Assembly (NCBI RefSeq): GCF_009695545.1 | Contig: NZ_VUNS01000001.1 | Span: 1 to 64,000 of the forward strand | Direction: 5' to 3' | DNA from: Victivallis lenta | GTDB lineage: Bacteria; Verrucomicrobiota; Lentisphaeria; Victivallales; Victivallaceae | Length of the DNA: 64,000 nt | Shown here: positions 52,573 to 61,540 of the stretch, piece by piece | Layout of the letters: the number at the start of each line of letters is the position of its first letter | Numbering within the stretch: position 1 is the stretch's first letter | Notes under the pieces: generated by a model | The model's database searches: none | Told to the model about the DNA's origin: nothing | Seen by the model: the letters and a program-made list of their open reading frames with translations, nothing else | Position numbers and translations under genes: made by a program

Positions 52573-52660
52573 GGAGAAATGGTCGAGTGGTTTAAGGCAG
52601 CGGTCTTGAAAACCGCCGGGGAGCAATCCCCCGAGGGTTCGAATCCCTCTTTCTCCGCCA
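52573..52660 (+). tRNA. tRNA-Ser(TGA)
   Basis: An 88-nt class II tRNA with acceptor GGAGAAA/TTTCTCC, discriminator G and encoded CCA. The anticodon loop CTTGAAA (anticodon TGA) lies between GCGGT and ACCGC, with a long variable arm and the GGTTCGAATCC T-arm. Confidence 0.95.
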
Positions 52661-52675
52661 ACTACTTACGACAGG

Positions 52676-52703
52676 AAAGCGACTTGAACAGGTCGCTTTT
52701 TTA
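52676..52703 (+). terminator. Intrinsic terminator after tRNA-Ser
   Basis: AAAGCGAC and GTCGCTTT form an 8-bp stem followed by a run of T. Confidence 0.85.
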
Positions 52704-53072
52704 TTTTGAGCTATCCCCCGTTTTCGTAACAAGTCTTATGCAGAAAACGGAAAAGGCTGCCGCAAAGCCATGAGATTTTGCAGCAGCTTCCCTGAAAATG
52801 ATATTTCTTTTTTCCGTTATTCCCTTCCGCCAGACGCGAGGTTCAGCATTCAGGACGTTCATGAAAGACATGCCGGAATGGATTTGCGCAGAAGCGCACG
52901 AAAAAAATCCGCCCCGGCACGGTAAAATGCAGTACCGGAAAACGGAGCCGCCTTCGCTTTTGCAATGGCGAACGGGAATGACCGCTCCGGATTTGCTTTT
53001 TCGCCCTCCCCGCCATATAGTAATGTCAATCTCACGAGGAACGGAAATGACAACCCCGAAGGAACGCATCAG
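52704..53072. other. Intergenic region between tRNA-Ser and amidase
   Basis: A hairpin around 52767-52800 (AAGGCTGC with GCAGCTT-like arms) is visible. A frame at 52798-53076 lacks a ribosome-binding site and protein-like composition, so no gene is called. Confidence 0.5.
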
Positions 53073-53990
53073 ATGATCAGGGCAATTCTTGCCGCCGGAG
53101 CACTGGCCTGTCTCACCCTCGCCGGAGCGGCGGAACCGGCTGGAGCCGCCGCCGTGGCGCTGAGCCGCGACAAAGCGGGCAACGAGACCTTTTTCATTTT
53201 CGGCACGGGCAGAACCGGCGCGCTGGAAAATCTCCCCGCCGAACTGAAAAAAAGCGGCTGCCGCGAAGCCGACCTCTCGGCCTGGACGAATGCAATTGAT
53301 TACGGGAAACTGCTCGCATCGCTGTCGGAGGCGGGAATCCGTGTGCCGCGCTGCTACGTTCCCGAGCCCGGCAAAGCGGCCCATTTCCGAAAAAATCTGG
53401 CCGGACCGGAGCCGGAAGAGAGCGGAGAACGCAGTGTCGTCTTCGTCCGCGCCCTGATCGAAGACAACGAATACAACCGCCGCCACAAGCTGCCGGGACC
53501 GTTCAAGAGAGTGAAATACATTACCATCCACAACACGGCCGAGCCTTTTTCGGCGCGGCAGGAACGCGACCGGGTCGATTTCCGGCGCGACGGGATGAGC
53601 GTTTCGTTTCACTTCGCGGTCGACGAGCACGAAGCGGTGCAGATTCTGCCGCTCGCCATTCACGGCTGGCACGCCGGCGACGGCCGCGGACCGGGCAACA
53701 CCGAAAGCATCGGCGTCGAAATCTGCCGCAGCCAGTGCCGCGGTCCGGCGGACTGGCAGTACCGCCGCAGCGAAGCGAACGCAGAAATTCTCGCTTCCGC
53801 GCTGCTGCGGCACTTCAGGCTGACGGCGGCCGATTTGCGCATGCATCAGGACTGGACCGGTAAATACTGTCCGCATCGGATCCTCGAAGAGAACCGTTTC
53901 GAGTCCTTCCGCTCCCGCGTCGCCGCCCGCCTCGCAAATCCGCCGGATGAAGAGGAACAAAGATTGCTGGCTGGCCTCACCCGGCCGTAA
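53073..53990 (+). CDS. Secreted N-acetylmuramoyl-L-alanine amidase (Amidase_2)
   Basis: A 305-aa protein with an N-terminal signal-like hydrophobic segment (MIRAILAAGALACLTLAGAA). The catalytic zinc domain (about 145-285) has the first His in YITIHNTAEPF, SFHFAVDEHEAVQILPL, HGWHAGDG, SIGVEICRSQ and LRMHQDWTGKYCPHRIL with the last ligands, as in T7 lysozyme/PGRP amidases. It cleaves the peptide from muramic acid in peptidoglycan, for remodelling or recycling. About 100 residues between signal and amidase domain have no recognised fold. Confidence 0.9.
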   Translation: MIRAILAAGALACLTLAGAAEPAGAAAVALSRDKAGNETFFIFGTGRTGALENLPAELKKSGCREADLSAWTNAIDYGKLLASLSEAGIRVPRCYVPEPGKAAHFRKNLAGPEPEESGERSVVFVRALIEDNEYNRRHKLPGPFKRVKYITIHNTAEPFSARQERDRVDFRRDGMSVSFHFAVDEHEAVQILPLAIHGWHAGDGRGPGNTESIGVEICRSQCRGPADWQYRRSEANAEILASALLRHFRLTAADLRMHQDWTGKYCPHRILEENRFESFRSRVAARLANPPDEEEQRLLAGLTRP

Positions 53991-54012
53991 ACGGAATCCT
54001 GCCGCTCCACTG

Positions 54013-54041
54013 TTGATTTTTCACCGACCCAGCGGCATATT
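54013..54041 (+). promoter_or_regulatory. Possible promoter of the methyltransferase gene
   Basis: TTGATT (54013-54018) and CATATT (54036-54041) are 17 bp apart; the start codon is at 54079. Confidence 0.5.
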
Positions 54042-54078
54042 ATATATTTAATCTAAAATACGGGAAAGGCGGTGTGCG

Positions 54079-54852
54079 ATGGCGGAGTGGGATTCGAAAC
54101 AGTATCTGAAGTTTGAGGCGGAGCGGACACAGCCCGCAGTCGATCTCGCCAACCGGATCGAGCTGACTGCGCCGGAACGGATTCTGGACCTCGGCTGCGG
54201 CCCCGGCAACAGCACCGGAGTGCTGGCGCGGCGTTTCCCCGGCGCGCACATTCTCGGCGTGGACAATTCGGAAAACATGATCACAACCGCGCAGCGCGAT
54301 TATCCGGAACTCGAATTCCGCCTCTTCGACGCAACCAGCCCCCTTTCGGAACTCGGCGGCAGCTTCGATGTGGTCTATTCGAACGCCTGCATCCAGTGGG
54401 TCCCGGACCACCCTGCGCTGCTTCGCAGAATGATGGACATCCTCGCGCCGGGCGGCGTCATGGCCGTGCAGATTCCGAATAACTTCGACGCGCCGGTCCA
54501 CCGGATCATCCGCGAAGTCGTCGCCGGGCCGGAGTGGAAGCCGCAATTCCCCTCCCCGCGGATTTTCCACTCCCTGCCGCCGGACGACTACTTCGACCTG
54601 CTCGCCGAACTGTCGGACCATTTCCATCTCTGGCAGACCACCTATTTCCAGCGCATGCCGTCACACAGGGCTCTGCTCGAATGGTACCGCGGCACCGGGC
54701 TGCGACCGTACCTGGCCGCGCTGGACGATGTAAAACGGCCGCTGTTCGAAGCGGAGATACTGCGCCGCATCGCCGAACGGTATCCGGTCCGGAGAAACGG
54801 CGAAATCATTTTCCACTTTCCGCGGCTCTTTTTCACCGCGGTCCGCAAATAG
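54079..54852 (+). CDS. tam: Trans-aconitate 2-methyltransferase-like SAM methyltransferase
   Basis: A 257-aa class I methyltransferase. The SAM motif ILDLGCGPGNSTGVLA, acid motif GVDNSENMI, and the conserved N-terminus MAEWDSKQYLKFEAERTQPAVDL match Tam proteins, which esterify trans-aconitate to neutralise it. The region SNACIQWVPDHPALLRRM is also characteristic. Substrate is inferred from similarity of these motifs. A HAD phosphatase gene follows 37 bp downstream. Confidence 0.88.
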   Translation: MAEWDSKQYLKFEAERTQPAVDLANRIELTAPERILDLGCGPGNSTGVLARRFPGAHILGVDNSENMITTAQRDYPELEFRLFDATSPLSELGGSFDVVYSNACIQWVPDHPALLRRMMDILAPGGVMAVQIPNNFDAPVHRIIREVVAGPEWKPQFPSPRIFHSLPPDDYFDLLAELSDHFHLWQTTYFQRMPSHRALLEWYRGTGLRPYLAALDDVKRPLFEAEILRRIAERYPVRRNGEIIFHFPRLFFTAVRK

Positions 54853-54889
54853 TTGCCGGGATATTCCGGGAAAAGAAAGAGGAGTCACC

Positions 54890-55534
54890 ATGATCAGAGC
54901 CGTCATTTTCGATTTCGACGGAACAATCGGCAACACGCTGCCGCTCTGCATCGCCGCCTTTCGCAGGGCGATTGAGCCGCTGGCCGGAAAACAGCTGCCG
55001 GATGAGGAGATCGTCGCAACGTTCGGCCCGAGCGAAGAGGGTACGATCCGCATTCTGGCGCCGCACGCGTACGAGCAGGGTCTTGCCGATTATCTGAACT
55101 GCTACCGGGAGCTGCATGATATGTGCCCGTCGCCGTTCGACGGAATTCCGGAGTTGCTGGAGTGGCTGAAAGCACGCGGAATCATCATCGCCCTCGTGAC
55201 CGGCAAAGGGCGCCGCAGCTGCAGCATCTCGCTCGAACAGTACGGAATCGCCCGCTTCTTCGACCTGGTCGAAACCGGCTCCCCGGAAGGCCCCTGCAAG
55301 CCGGAGGGCATACGCGCCGTGCTCGATCGTTTCCTGCTGAAACCGGAGGAAGCGATCTACGTCGGCGACACGGCAAGCGACGTCGCCTCGGCCCGCTCCG
55401 CCGGAGTTCCTGCCGTCGCGGCGGCCTGGGCGGAAACCGCCGACCGGGAAACCCTGCGCCGGGCCGGCGCGGACCAGCTGTTCCCGACCATCCCGGCCTT
55501 CCGGGAGTGGCTCGAAAATTCCCTCTGTCGCTGA
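54890..55534 (+). CDS. HAD-family phosphatase (phosphoglycolate phosphatase/PpaX-like)
   Basis: A 214-aa HAD hydrolase with the nucleophile motif FDFDGTIGNT, a helical cap, motif II ALVTGKG, motif III Lys in PCKPEG and motif IV VGDTASDVASARSAG. It follows the methyltransferase gene after AGAGGAG and probably shares its transcript. Substrate unknown; phosphoglycolate and pyrophosphate are candidates. Confidence 0.88.
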   Translation: MIRAVIFDFDGTIGNTLPLCIAAFRRAIEPLAGKQLPDEEIVATFGPSEEGTIRILAPHAYEQGLADYLNCYRELHDMCPSPFDGIPELLEWLKARGIIIALVTGKGRRSCSISLEQYGIARFFDLVETGSPEGPCKPEGIRAVLDRFLLKPEEAIYVGDTASDVASARSAGVPAVAAAWAETADRETLRRAGADQLFPTIPAFREWLENSLCR

Positions 55535-55567
55535 TCCGGGCCGGGACCCGGAAGCGGAACCCGGCGG

Positions 55568-56458
55568 TTATTTCAGGTAGATTCCGATATTCGAACCGAC
55601 CGGGCGCTGGTAGCCGCTTTCGGTCTGACGGTTGACCGTGACCGGAGTTTTCGTCTTTTCATCCCAGTAACAGAGTGTTGCTGAGCCGCCGCCGTCCATA
55701 TTGATCGCATCGGCGGCGCCCGCCTCCTTCAGCAGCGCGGCGGTCTCCTTTCCGGTGGCGCCGAGGCTCCACCCTTTCTGGCGGCCGTCGACGGTGACGA
55801 TATAAAGATAACGCCGGTCCTCCGACAATCCGTAGGCGATGCGCGGCATCGGTTCCTTTTCGTAGCTGCCGCCTTCGAGAATCTCTCCGTCCCGCAGGAT
55901 GATCGCAAACCCGGAGGCTGCAACCCGGATCGACCTGTAATCGCTCTCCGGCACCGACGAAACGATGTCGGCCCGGCCGTCTTCATACACCACGAACACG
56001 GCCTTGTGCGGCCGGGTGTCGCAGATCACCTCGCCGTTCAGGATGCCGAGTCCGGCGGGATGGGCGTATTTGTGCGTATACGGCTTCGTCCACGGCCACC
56101 ACGGGGCGGAATTCGCCGCCACGATCATATTGAGCCCCTGCCCGCCTTCCTCTGCCGGCTTCCGGGCATTGAGCAGAAAATCGCGGGTGCGGATCCGTCT
56201 GGTGCGGATAACCGCCTTGTCCCAGTCGGGCATCGGCTTGCCCCAGTCCGGATCGCGCGCGCTGCCGGTGAACTCGAGCCCCCCGGTCCTCAGGTCGATG
56301 CGCATGAGGTTGATCTTCTGAAGACGGGGTTGATCGGTCTCGCGCTTCACCAGCCGGACGCCGGCCTGAACCTCCGGCGCCTCGCTCCAGTCGATCGTTT
56401 CGGCCCCGAGTACGAAACAGCAGAAAACTGCCGCCAGACAGGAAAGAAAACAGCGCAT
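55568..56458 (-). CDS. Secreted phosphodiester glycosidase (NAGPA/DUF2233 family)
   Basis: A 296-aa protein. I place the start at MRCFLSCLAAVFCCFVLGA, a signal peptide with GGAAGGAGC upstream; the longer frame is unlikely. The catalytic domain has MIVAANSAPW, GLGILNGEVI, SVPESDY, AASGFAIILRDGE, PRIAYGLSEDRRYLYIVTVDGR and the hallmark NMDGGGSATL near the C-terminus. The family cleaves GlcNAc-phosphodiester bonds; in bacteria it may act on exopolysaccharide or teichoic-like polymers. It is convergent with the HAD gene. Confidence 0.88.
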   Translation of the reverse strand: MRCFLSCLAAVFCCFVLGAETIDWSEAPEVQAGVRLVKRETDQPRLQKINLMRIDLRTGGLEFTGSARDPDWGKPMPDWDKAVIRTRRIRTRDFLLNARKPAEEGGQGLNMIVAANSAPWWPWTKPYTHKYAHPAGLGILNGEVICDTRPHKAVFVVYEDGRADIVSSVPESDYRSIRVAASGFAIILRDGEILEGGSYEKEPMPRIAYGLSEDRRYLYIVTVDGRQKGWSLGATGKETAALLKEAGAADAINMDGGGSATLCYWDEKTKTPVTVNRQTESGYQRPVGSNIGIYLK

Positions 56459-56566
56459 CACAAAAGCTCCTTCCGTAAGTTGCCGGTTACTGCAATACTC
56501 TAGCACGGCAAGCCGGAAAAGTCCATCATCCAGCCGGAGGAAAAACAGAAAACAACCCCGCCGGGC

Positions 56567-57454
56567 TCAACGCGGGGCGGCGAAATTCGGGAATTCGCGC
56601 CGGTAACGCTCGGGAGAGATTCCGGAAAAATTCTTGAAGCGGCGGCTGAAGTGGTAGGGGTCGCGGTAACCGAGCCGTCCGGCGACTTCGGAGACGGGCA
56701 GCGCGGTCGAGACCAGCAGCTCGGCCGCCTGGCGCAGCTTGAATTCCTCGACATAGCTTTTCGGCAGCATCCCGGTATGCTGCCGGAAGTTGCGGCGGAA
56801 CTGATCGGGTGAGAGGTTGCAGAATTCGGCCATCTCCTCGACGGTCCACCAATGTTTCGGCCTGGATTTGATCGCCTCAAGCAGCTCCTCGACCGGCGGG
56901 GCGCCGCTGCTCCGGCGCCGTTCGAAATAGAGGTCGACCAGCAGCTTCTGGAGCGTGATGTTCGCATTGATCTGCGCGTCGTTGGAGGGGTCCTGAATCA
57001 GCTCCGCGATAGGCAGAAGCTTGCGCGCCGTTCCGAACTCGCAGACGCCGTCGCGGAGTACGCCGGAGTGATACAGCATATCGGCGACGGGGCCGGTGAA
57101 GCGGATCGAATCCTCGACGTACGGCCTGCCGCAGTCGCCGCCGTAGCGGTTCAGCGTCCCCGGCGAGACGGCGACGAGCTGCCCGGGTTTCATTTCGCAC
57201 TCCCCGCGTCCGTCGATCCAGCAACGCCCCGCTCCGTCGATCAGGTGCGAGATCGAGTAGAATTCGAATTTGCGCGGGCGGCAGGCATGGAACCCGTCGA
57301 CCGGCGAACGCCCGGCCGTGCTCGCGTTGATGATCCAGAGGCCGTAACGGCGGTGGAATTCCGGCATCGGCATCAGGAGACGGTGGATATCCGGCCGTTC
57401 GGCATTGAAATCGAACGCGATGATTTTGTCATTACCCATGCGGTTTTTATCCAT
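56567..57454 (-). CDS. AraC family transcriptional regulator
   Basis: A 295-aa regulator with an N-terminal cupin sensing domain (about 15-160; YSISHLIDGAGRCWIDGRGECEMKPGQL) and a C-terminal double HTH (WWTVEEMAEFCNLSPDQFRRNF, then PVSEVAGRLGYRDPYHFSRRFKNF, ending SPERYRREFP). It diverges from the Gfo/Idh/MocA gene at 57539 and probably regulates it. The chosen ATG gives a domain start of normal length; a second ATG five codons later is possible. Confidence 0.9.
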   Translation of the reverse strand: MDKNRMGNDKIIAFDFNAERPDIHRLLMPMPEFHRRYGLWIINASTAGRSPVDGFHACRPRKFEFYSISHLIDGAGRCWIDGRGECEMKPGQLVAVSPGTLNRYGGDCGRPYVEDSIRFTGPVADMLYHSGVLRDGVCEFGTARKLLPIAELIQDPSNDAQINANITLQKLLVDLYFERRRSSGAPPVEELLEAIKSRPKHWWTVEEMAEFCNLSPDQFRRNFRQHTGMLPKSYVEEFKLRQAAELLVSTALPVSEVAGRLGYRDPYHFSRRFKNFSGISPERYRREFPNFAAPR

Positions 57455-57538
57455 TTGAGTTTCTGATTTATGGAGTATAATATATAGCAACGACAGTTTT
57501 TTTGTCAAGGTACCCATCCTATAACAAGAGGCATTTTT

Positions 57539-58681
57539 ATGGCGGAAACGAAAAAGATCGGCGTTGCGGTTCTCGGAACCGGCAGTCGCGGCCGCGGCGT
57601 GGTGAGCAACCTTCTGCGGGACTCCGAAAACGGCGTGGAAATTCTCGCCGCTTACGACCCGGACAAAGCGGTGATGGCCGAAACCATCGAAGTCTGGAAG
57701 CATACCGGAATCACGAAGGAGTGCGGCTCCGTCGATGAGGCGATCCGCACTCCGGGCGTCGAATGGGTCATGGTCTTTTCCCCGAACGTCTACCACAAGG
57801 AGCACATTCTGGCCGCCTTCGAGGCCGGGAAAAACGTCTTCTCCGAAAAACCGCTGGCGACCTCGATCGAGGATTGCCGCGAGATTTACGAGGCGCATCA
57901 GAAGTGCGGAAAACTCTTCGCCACCGGCTTCGTGCTGCGCTACGCGCCGATCTACCGCAAGGCGAAGGAGCTGCTCGACTCCGGGAAGCTCGGCAGGCTG
58001 ATCGCAATCGACGGCAACGAGAACATCTCGCCGGAACACGGCGGATACATCATGTGCAACTGGCGGCGCCTCACGAAGTTCGCGGGGCCGCACATTCTCG
58101 AAAAGTGCTGCCACGACCTCGACCTCATCAACTGGTTCGTCGGCTCGCTGCCGTCGCGCGTCGCCTCGTTCGGCGGCCGGAACTTCTTCATCCCGGAAAA
58201 TGAGAAGCTGATGGAAAAATACGGGAAAAAGACCTTCTGCAGCTGGTGGGACCCCCATGCGCTTCCGTCCCCGTTCTCCGGTGACACCGACCTCATGGAC
58301 AACTCGATTTCGATCGCCGAGTTCCGCAACGAGGTCCGGGTCATGTTCATGGCGACCATGAGCAACGCCATGCCGGAGCGGCGGCTCTACTTCTCGTGCA
58401 GCGAAGGAACCATGCGGCTCGACCTCTACGCCGGCAAGCTCTACTACCGCTGCATCGGCGGAGAAGGCACCATTGAAGTTGCAATTGCCGGCGACGGACA
58501 CGGCGGCGGCGACAACTATATCATGAAAGAACTCTACGAGACCATGACGACCGGCGCCAAGCCGAAATGCAGCGGCAACGAGGGGCTTGAAAGCGCGGTG
58601 TATGCGCTGGCGCTCGACGAAGCCGCCCGTACAAAGCAAATCGTCGATCTCGAACCGGTCTGGAAGTCCCTGGGACGCTGA
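57539..58681 (+). CDS. Gfo/Idh/MocA family oxidoreductase
   Basis: A 380-aa dehydrogenase. The NAD motif VAVLGTGSRGRGVVSNLL, then GKNVFSEKPLATSIEDC with the catalytic-region Lys (EKP), TGFVLRYAPIYRKAKELLDSGKLG and HILEKCCHDLDLINW (His/Asp) are typical of sugar-oxidising members. It diverges from an AraC regulator, so a sugar-inducible single-gene unit is likely. It ends before a hairpin that overlaps the next gene's ribosome-binding site. Confidence 0.92.
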   Translation: MAETKKIGVAVLGTGSRGRGVVSNLLRDSENGVEILAAYDPDKAVMAETIEVWKHTGITKECGSVDEAIRTPGVEWVMVFSPNVYHKEHILAAFEAGKNVFSEKPLATSIEDCREIYEAHQKCGKLFATGFVLRYAPIYRKAKELLDSGKLGRLIAIDGNENISPEHGGYIMCNWRRLTKFAGPHILEKCCHDLDLINWFVGSLPSRVASFGGRNFFIPENEKLMEKYGKKTFCSWWDPHALPSPFSGDTDLMDNSISIAEFRNEVRVMFMATMSNAMPERRLYFSCSEGTMRLDLYAGKLYYRCIGGEGTIEVAIAGDGHGGGDNYIMKELYETMTTGAKPKCSGNEGLESAVYALALDEAARTKQIVDLEPVWKSLGR

Positions 58682-58715
58682 CCGATTTCAGAAAAAACAA
58701 CCTCTCCTGGTTGAC

Positions 58716-58774
58716 AAATCCTCCTGTTCCGCCACCCGGCAGCGGTCCGCCGGCAACCGGCAACAGGAGGATTT
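58716..58774 (+). promoter_or_regulatory. Terminator-like hairpin that sequesters the next ribosome-binding site
   Basis: AAATCCTCCTGTT (58716-58728) pairs with AACAGGAGGATTT (58762-58774), with an inner CCGGC/GCCGG stem. The 3' arm contains AGGAGG, the ribosome-binding site of the gene at 58778, and is followed by TTTC. It can act as terminator for the oxidoreductase and as a lock on translation of the phage-like module. Confidence 0.7.
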
Positions 58775-58777
58775 TTC

Positions 58778-59821
58778 ATGCCAGAACCCATTGTTCGCAT
58801 CCATCTGCCGCTGGAGTTTTCCGGCGGCAGGCTGCTCGATTCCAACGGCGACGAGGTCAGACATCCTCTCGCTTTTCCGAAATTCATCAGCAACACAACG
58901 GTGATCCTTGCCGTTGAACTCTTCGACCGGGAACTTCAACCGGATCTATCCTGGCGTCTGGAGCCGCATCCGCTCGATGCCGGCGACACCTGGAGCATTT
59001 CGGGCGCATGCAACCGGAGCGCCGATCCGGTCCCGATGTTCACCCATGATCCGGCCGGAGTCAATCTGCCCGGAGACTGGCCGGACGGCACCGACGCCGA
59101 CCCTGCGGCCGGACGGCTGACCTTCCGGCTCCGGACCGATACGCAACGCTTCCGCGAAATCGCCGCCCACCCGGTACTGAGCCGTCACTGTTCCATCTGC
59201 ATCGTCTCCGGCTCGGCCACGCTCCTGCTGGCGGAAATTCCGTTTGTTCCGGTCAACAGGCCCGGAACCGAAAACCCGCCCGACGATGATGAGCCCGCCG
59301 GCAGCCGAACCACCCTGAACGGCCTCTCCGGAGCCGTGATCCTGGCGGATGCGCAAGGCAAACCTCTGCCGTCCGAAGGACAGACGATCACCATTCCCGC
59401 CGGAGGCGGATCGTTCGCCGGACTGCTTCCGATCGCGGACCCGGTGACGGAGATGGCGGTGGCGGATGAGACGTGGGGCGACTGCCGGTATCTCGATGCG
59501 GCGTTCCGGCAGCTGAGCTTCCGGGGGAGAGTGCGGAGTCTCCGGCGCGTTTCGCTCGAGACGGTCAGCATCGATTCCGGCGTGACCGGAAACATCGTCC
59601 TCGTGCCGGTCGTGAACGGCTCCGAGCTCTCCGGCACCTCGTTCGTCGTCGCGGTCGGGGCGGTTCCGGCCGTGGCGGAATTCGAGCTCGAAGTCGCCTC
59701 CGGGACGCTCGCGCTCCGGCGCGACACCGACGATGAACGCGACACCCTCAAAGACTCCGGGAACACCCCCGTCACGGCGGTCGTCCTCAGCGTCATTCTG
59801 GAGGTGCAGTATGATGCGTGA
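58778..59821 (+). CDS. Phage-tail-like hypothetical protein, first gene of module
   Basis: A 347-aa protein with no recognised domain. It is rich in beta-prone segments, and contains a low-complexity acidic linker in the middle (TENPPDDDEPAGSR) followed by LNGLSGAVILADAQGKPLPSEGQTITIP, an immunoglobulin-like or baseplate-like style. No signal peptide. The ribosome-binding site is embedded in the upstream hairpin. It overlaps the LamG protein by 11 bp. Position before a receptor-binding-like protein suggests an upper-baseplate or fibre component, an inference only. Confidence 0.6.
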   Translation: MPEPIVRIHLPLEFSGGRLLDSNGDEVRHPLAFPKFISNTTVILAVELFDRELQPDLSWRLEPHPLDAGDTWSISGACNRSADPVPMFTHDPAGVNLPGDWPDGTDADPAAGRLTFRLRTDTQRFREIAAHPVLSRHCSICIVSGSATLLLAEIPFVPVNRPGTENPPDDDEPAGSRTTLNGLSGAVILADAQGKPLPSEGQTITIPAGGGSFAGLLPIADPVTEMAVADETWGDCRYLDAAFRQLSFRGRVRSLRRVSLETVSIDSGVTGNIVLVPVVNGSELSGTSFVVAVGAVPAVAEFELEVASGTLALRRDTDDERDTLKDSGNTPVTAVVLSVILEVQYDA

Positions 59822-61526
59822 TCCGATCACCGACGCCGCGCAGGACCCGTCCTGCCTGCTCTGCCTGACGCCCGACCGGGGCGGCTCCTGGTGGAGCCGT
59901 CTGCGTCCGGCACAATTACGCAATTTTGCGGCAGACCCGATGACGTGGACGGACGCAAAAACAGCGCTGGATAAAATCGATCAGTCACATGATTTTACGT
60001 TTGAAATTGAGTTCAAATGCGTAGAAACAAATGCAGTGTATGTTTTTGCATCCGATGCGTCGCGTGATTTTATTCGTGTGTTTATGTCAGCAGGTCAGGT
60101 GATTGTAAATTCCGCGCTTATGAGCACATCACCCGGTGGATCAACACAGTTTTCGGCAGGTTCTGACTCAACAAATCGCCATGCCCTGACCGTGAAAATG
60201 ATAAAAAATATCATTACTGCATTGATTGACGGTGAGATCGTTTACACACGTGAAAATCTGGTCAGAAATGCGATTGAAATTTCCGCCCCGCGATCAAATG
60301 CCGGTTATGTCTATAAAATTTCTATTACAGACGATACCACCGGCGAAATCGTCTGGCAGGCCGCATACTCCGATCTGTACGACACGTCGAATCCGTGGCC
60401 GTCGCCCGTTCCTGAAAACTTTGCCGAGAATGCCAAGGCTTTCTATGACTGTCAGGCGGTGGTGCAGGAAGCACTCGATCCGACGCATGATTACAGTTTC
60501 CTCATTGACTTCAAATTGGATGAGGCAAAAACGAGCGGGAACGTTTTCTCCACAAGTCTGAGCGATGCTCCGTTCGCGCTTATCTTTCAGAGTAACAACC
60601 AGATCGACTTCTTCACAAATCTTTTAAAACCCAACGGCGGCTCTGGCTCTTTTACAAGCATTTACGCCTACTACCAGTCGGACGTCAAGCTTCAGGGCAG
60701 ACACCAAATCGAATGCAAAATTGAAGCCAATATGCTTTCCTCCTATCTGGACGGAGTTCTTGTTGCTCAGAAAACCAGCAATCTTGAGAGAACCGGAACC
60801 GCCGCTGTCGGACTTCCAAATTGCAACAGCGGCTACGTGTATAAAATTCAAATCACGGATTTAACTGACAATCAAGTTGTCTGGTCTTATCCGTCCGAAG
60901 CGGAGCGGGTGCGGCTCATCACGAAAACGAACGTCCGCACCGACCGGGGGGCGTTCGAGGCGGCGGACGAAACGCAGCCGGCGAGGGTCGATACCGCGCT
61001 GGATTTGCGCGGGAAAGTGTCGAGTTACACGGTCGTCGTCGATTTCGAAGCGGCGGAGTTTCCTGAAACAACAACGATGGAATGTCATCAGGAACTGGCG
61101 GGACAGGGCGGCGCTTTGATCGGCAGCGGTACTCCTCCGATTTGTTCGATCGGTTATTACCTTGCCTCTTCCGGCAGCGCGCGGCTTCAGTTGTCCCAGG
61201 AGGTCGCCGGAGGGCGGCACGTCGTCAATGCAACCCTGACCGGGCGTTTGTCCGGCCGTCACATATGCTGCGGCGTGGTGGAGGTCGATCCGGCAGCGCC
61301 ATTGACTGCATCGACCCTTTATCTCGACGGCGTGCGGATCGGAAACGCCTCCATTTACGCCGTCCCGACCGGAAACGCGGCAGTGAGCGCCAGGTGCTTC
61401 TCCATAGCCGGTCATTCATTCACCGGCGGCTGGCCGCCATATACCGGCAAGGTCTATTCGTGTCTGTTGTTCGACCGGGCGCTTTCCGCCGCCGAAATCG
61501 CGGCGCTGACGCCGAAACAAGCATAA
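59811..61526 (+). CDS. Mosaic LamG-like fibre/receptor-binding protein
   Basis: A 571-aa protein with three concanavalin/LamG-like units (about 40-200, 205-365 and 375-570). The first two share the pattern DFTFEIEFK or DYSFLIDFK, GYVYKI-x-ITD and (I/V)VW; the third is the GC-rich VDTALDLRGKVSSYTVVVDFEA...GKVYSCLLFDRALSAAEIAAL ending. DNA of the first two units is AT-rich and that of the ends is GC-rich, indicating module exchange. It starts after GGAGGTG and overlaps the previous gene. The likely role is glycan or surface binding by a phage-like particle or secreted fibre. Confidence 0.72.
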   Translation: MMRDPITDAAQDPSCLLCLTPDRGGSWWSRLRPAQLRNFAADPMTWTDAKTALDKIDQSHDFTFEIEFKCVETNAVYVFASDASRDFIRVFMSAGQVIVNSALMSTSPGGSTQFSAGSDSTNRHALTVKMIKNIITALIDGEIVYTRENLVRNAIEISAPRSNAGYVYKISITDDTTGEIVWQAAYSDLYDTSNPWPSPVPENFAENAKAFYDCQAVVQEALDPTHDYSFLIDFKLDEAKTSGNVFSTSLSDAPFALIFQSNNQIDFFTNLLKPNGGSGSFTSIYAYYQSDVKLQGRHQIECKIEANMLSSYLDGVLVAQKTSNLERTGTAAVGLPNCNSGYVYKIQITDLTDNQVVWSYPSEAERVRLITKTNVRTDRGAFEAADETQPARVDTALDLRGKVSSYTVVVDFEAAEFPETTTMECHQELAGQGGALIGSGTPPICSIGYYLASSGSARLQLSQEVAGGRHVVNATLTGRLSGRHICCGVVEVDPAAPLTASTLYLDGVRIGNASIYAVPTGNAAVSARCFSIAGHSFTGGWPPYTGKVYSCLLFDRALSAAEIAALTPKQA

Positions 61527-61540
61527 CTTTGGAGGAACCA

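Noticed and set aside
52701-53960. Minus-strand frame over the amidase
   Set aside because: The plus-strand amidase has zinc-site motifs and a signal peptide; the antisense frame has none.
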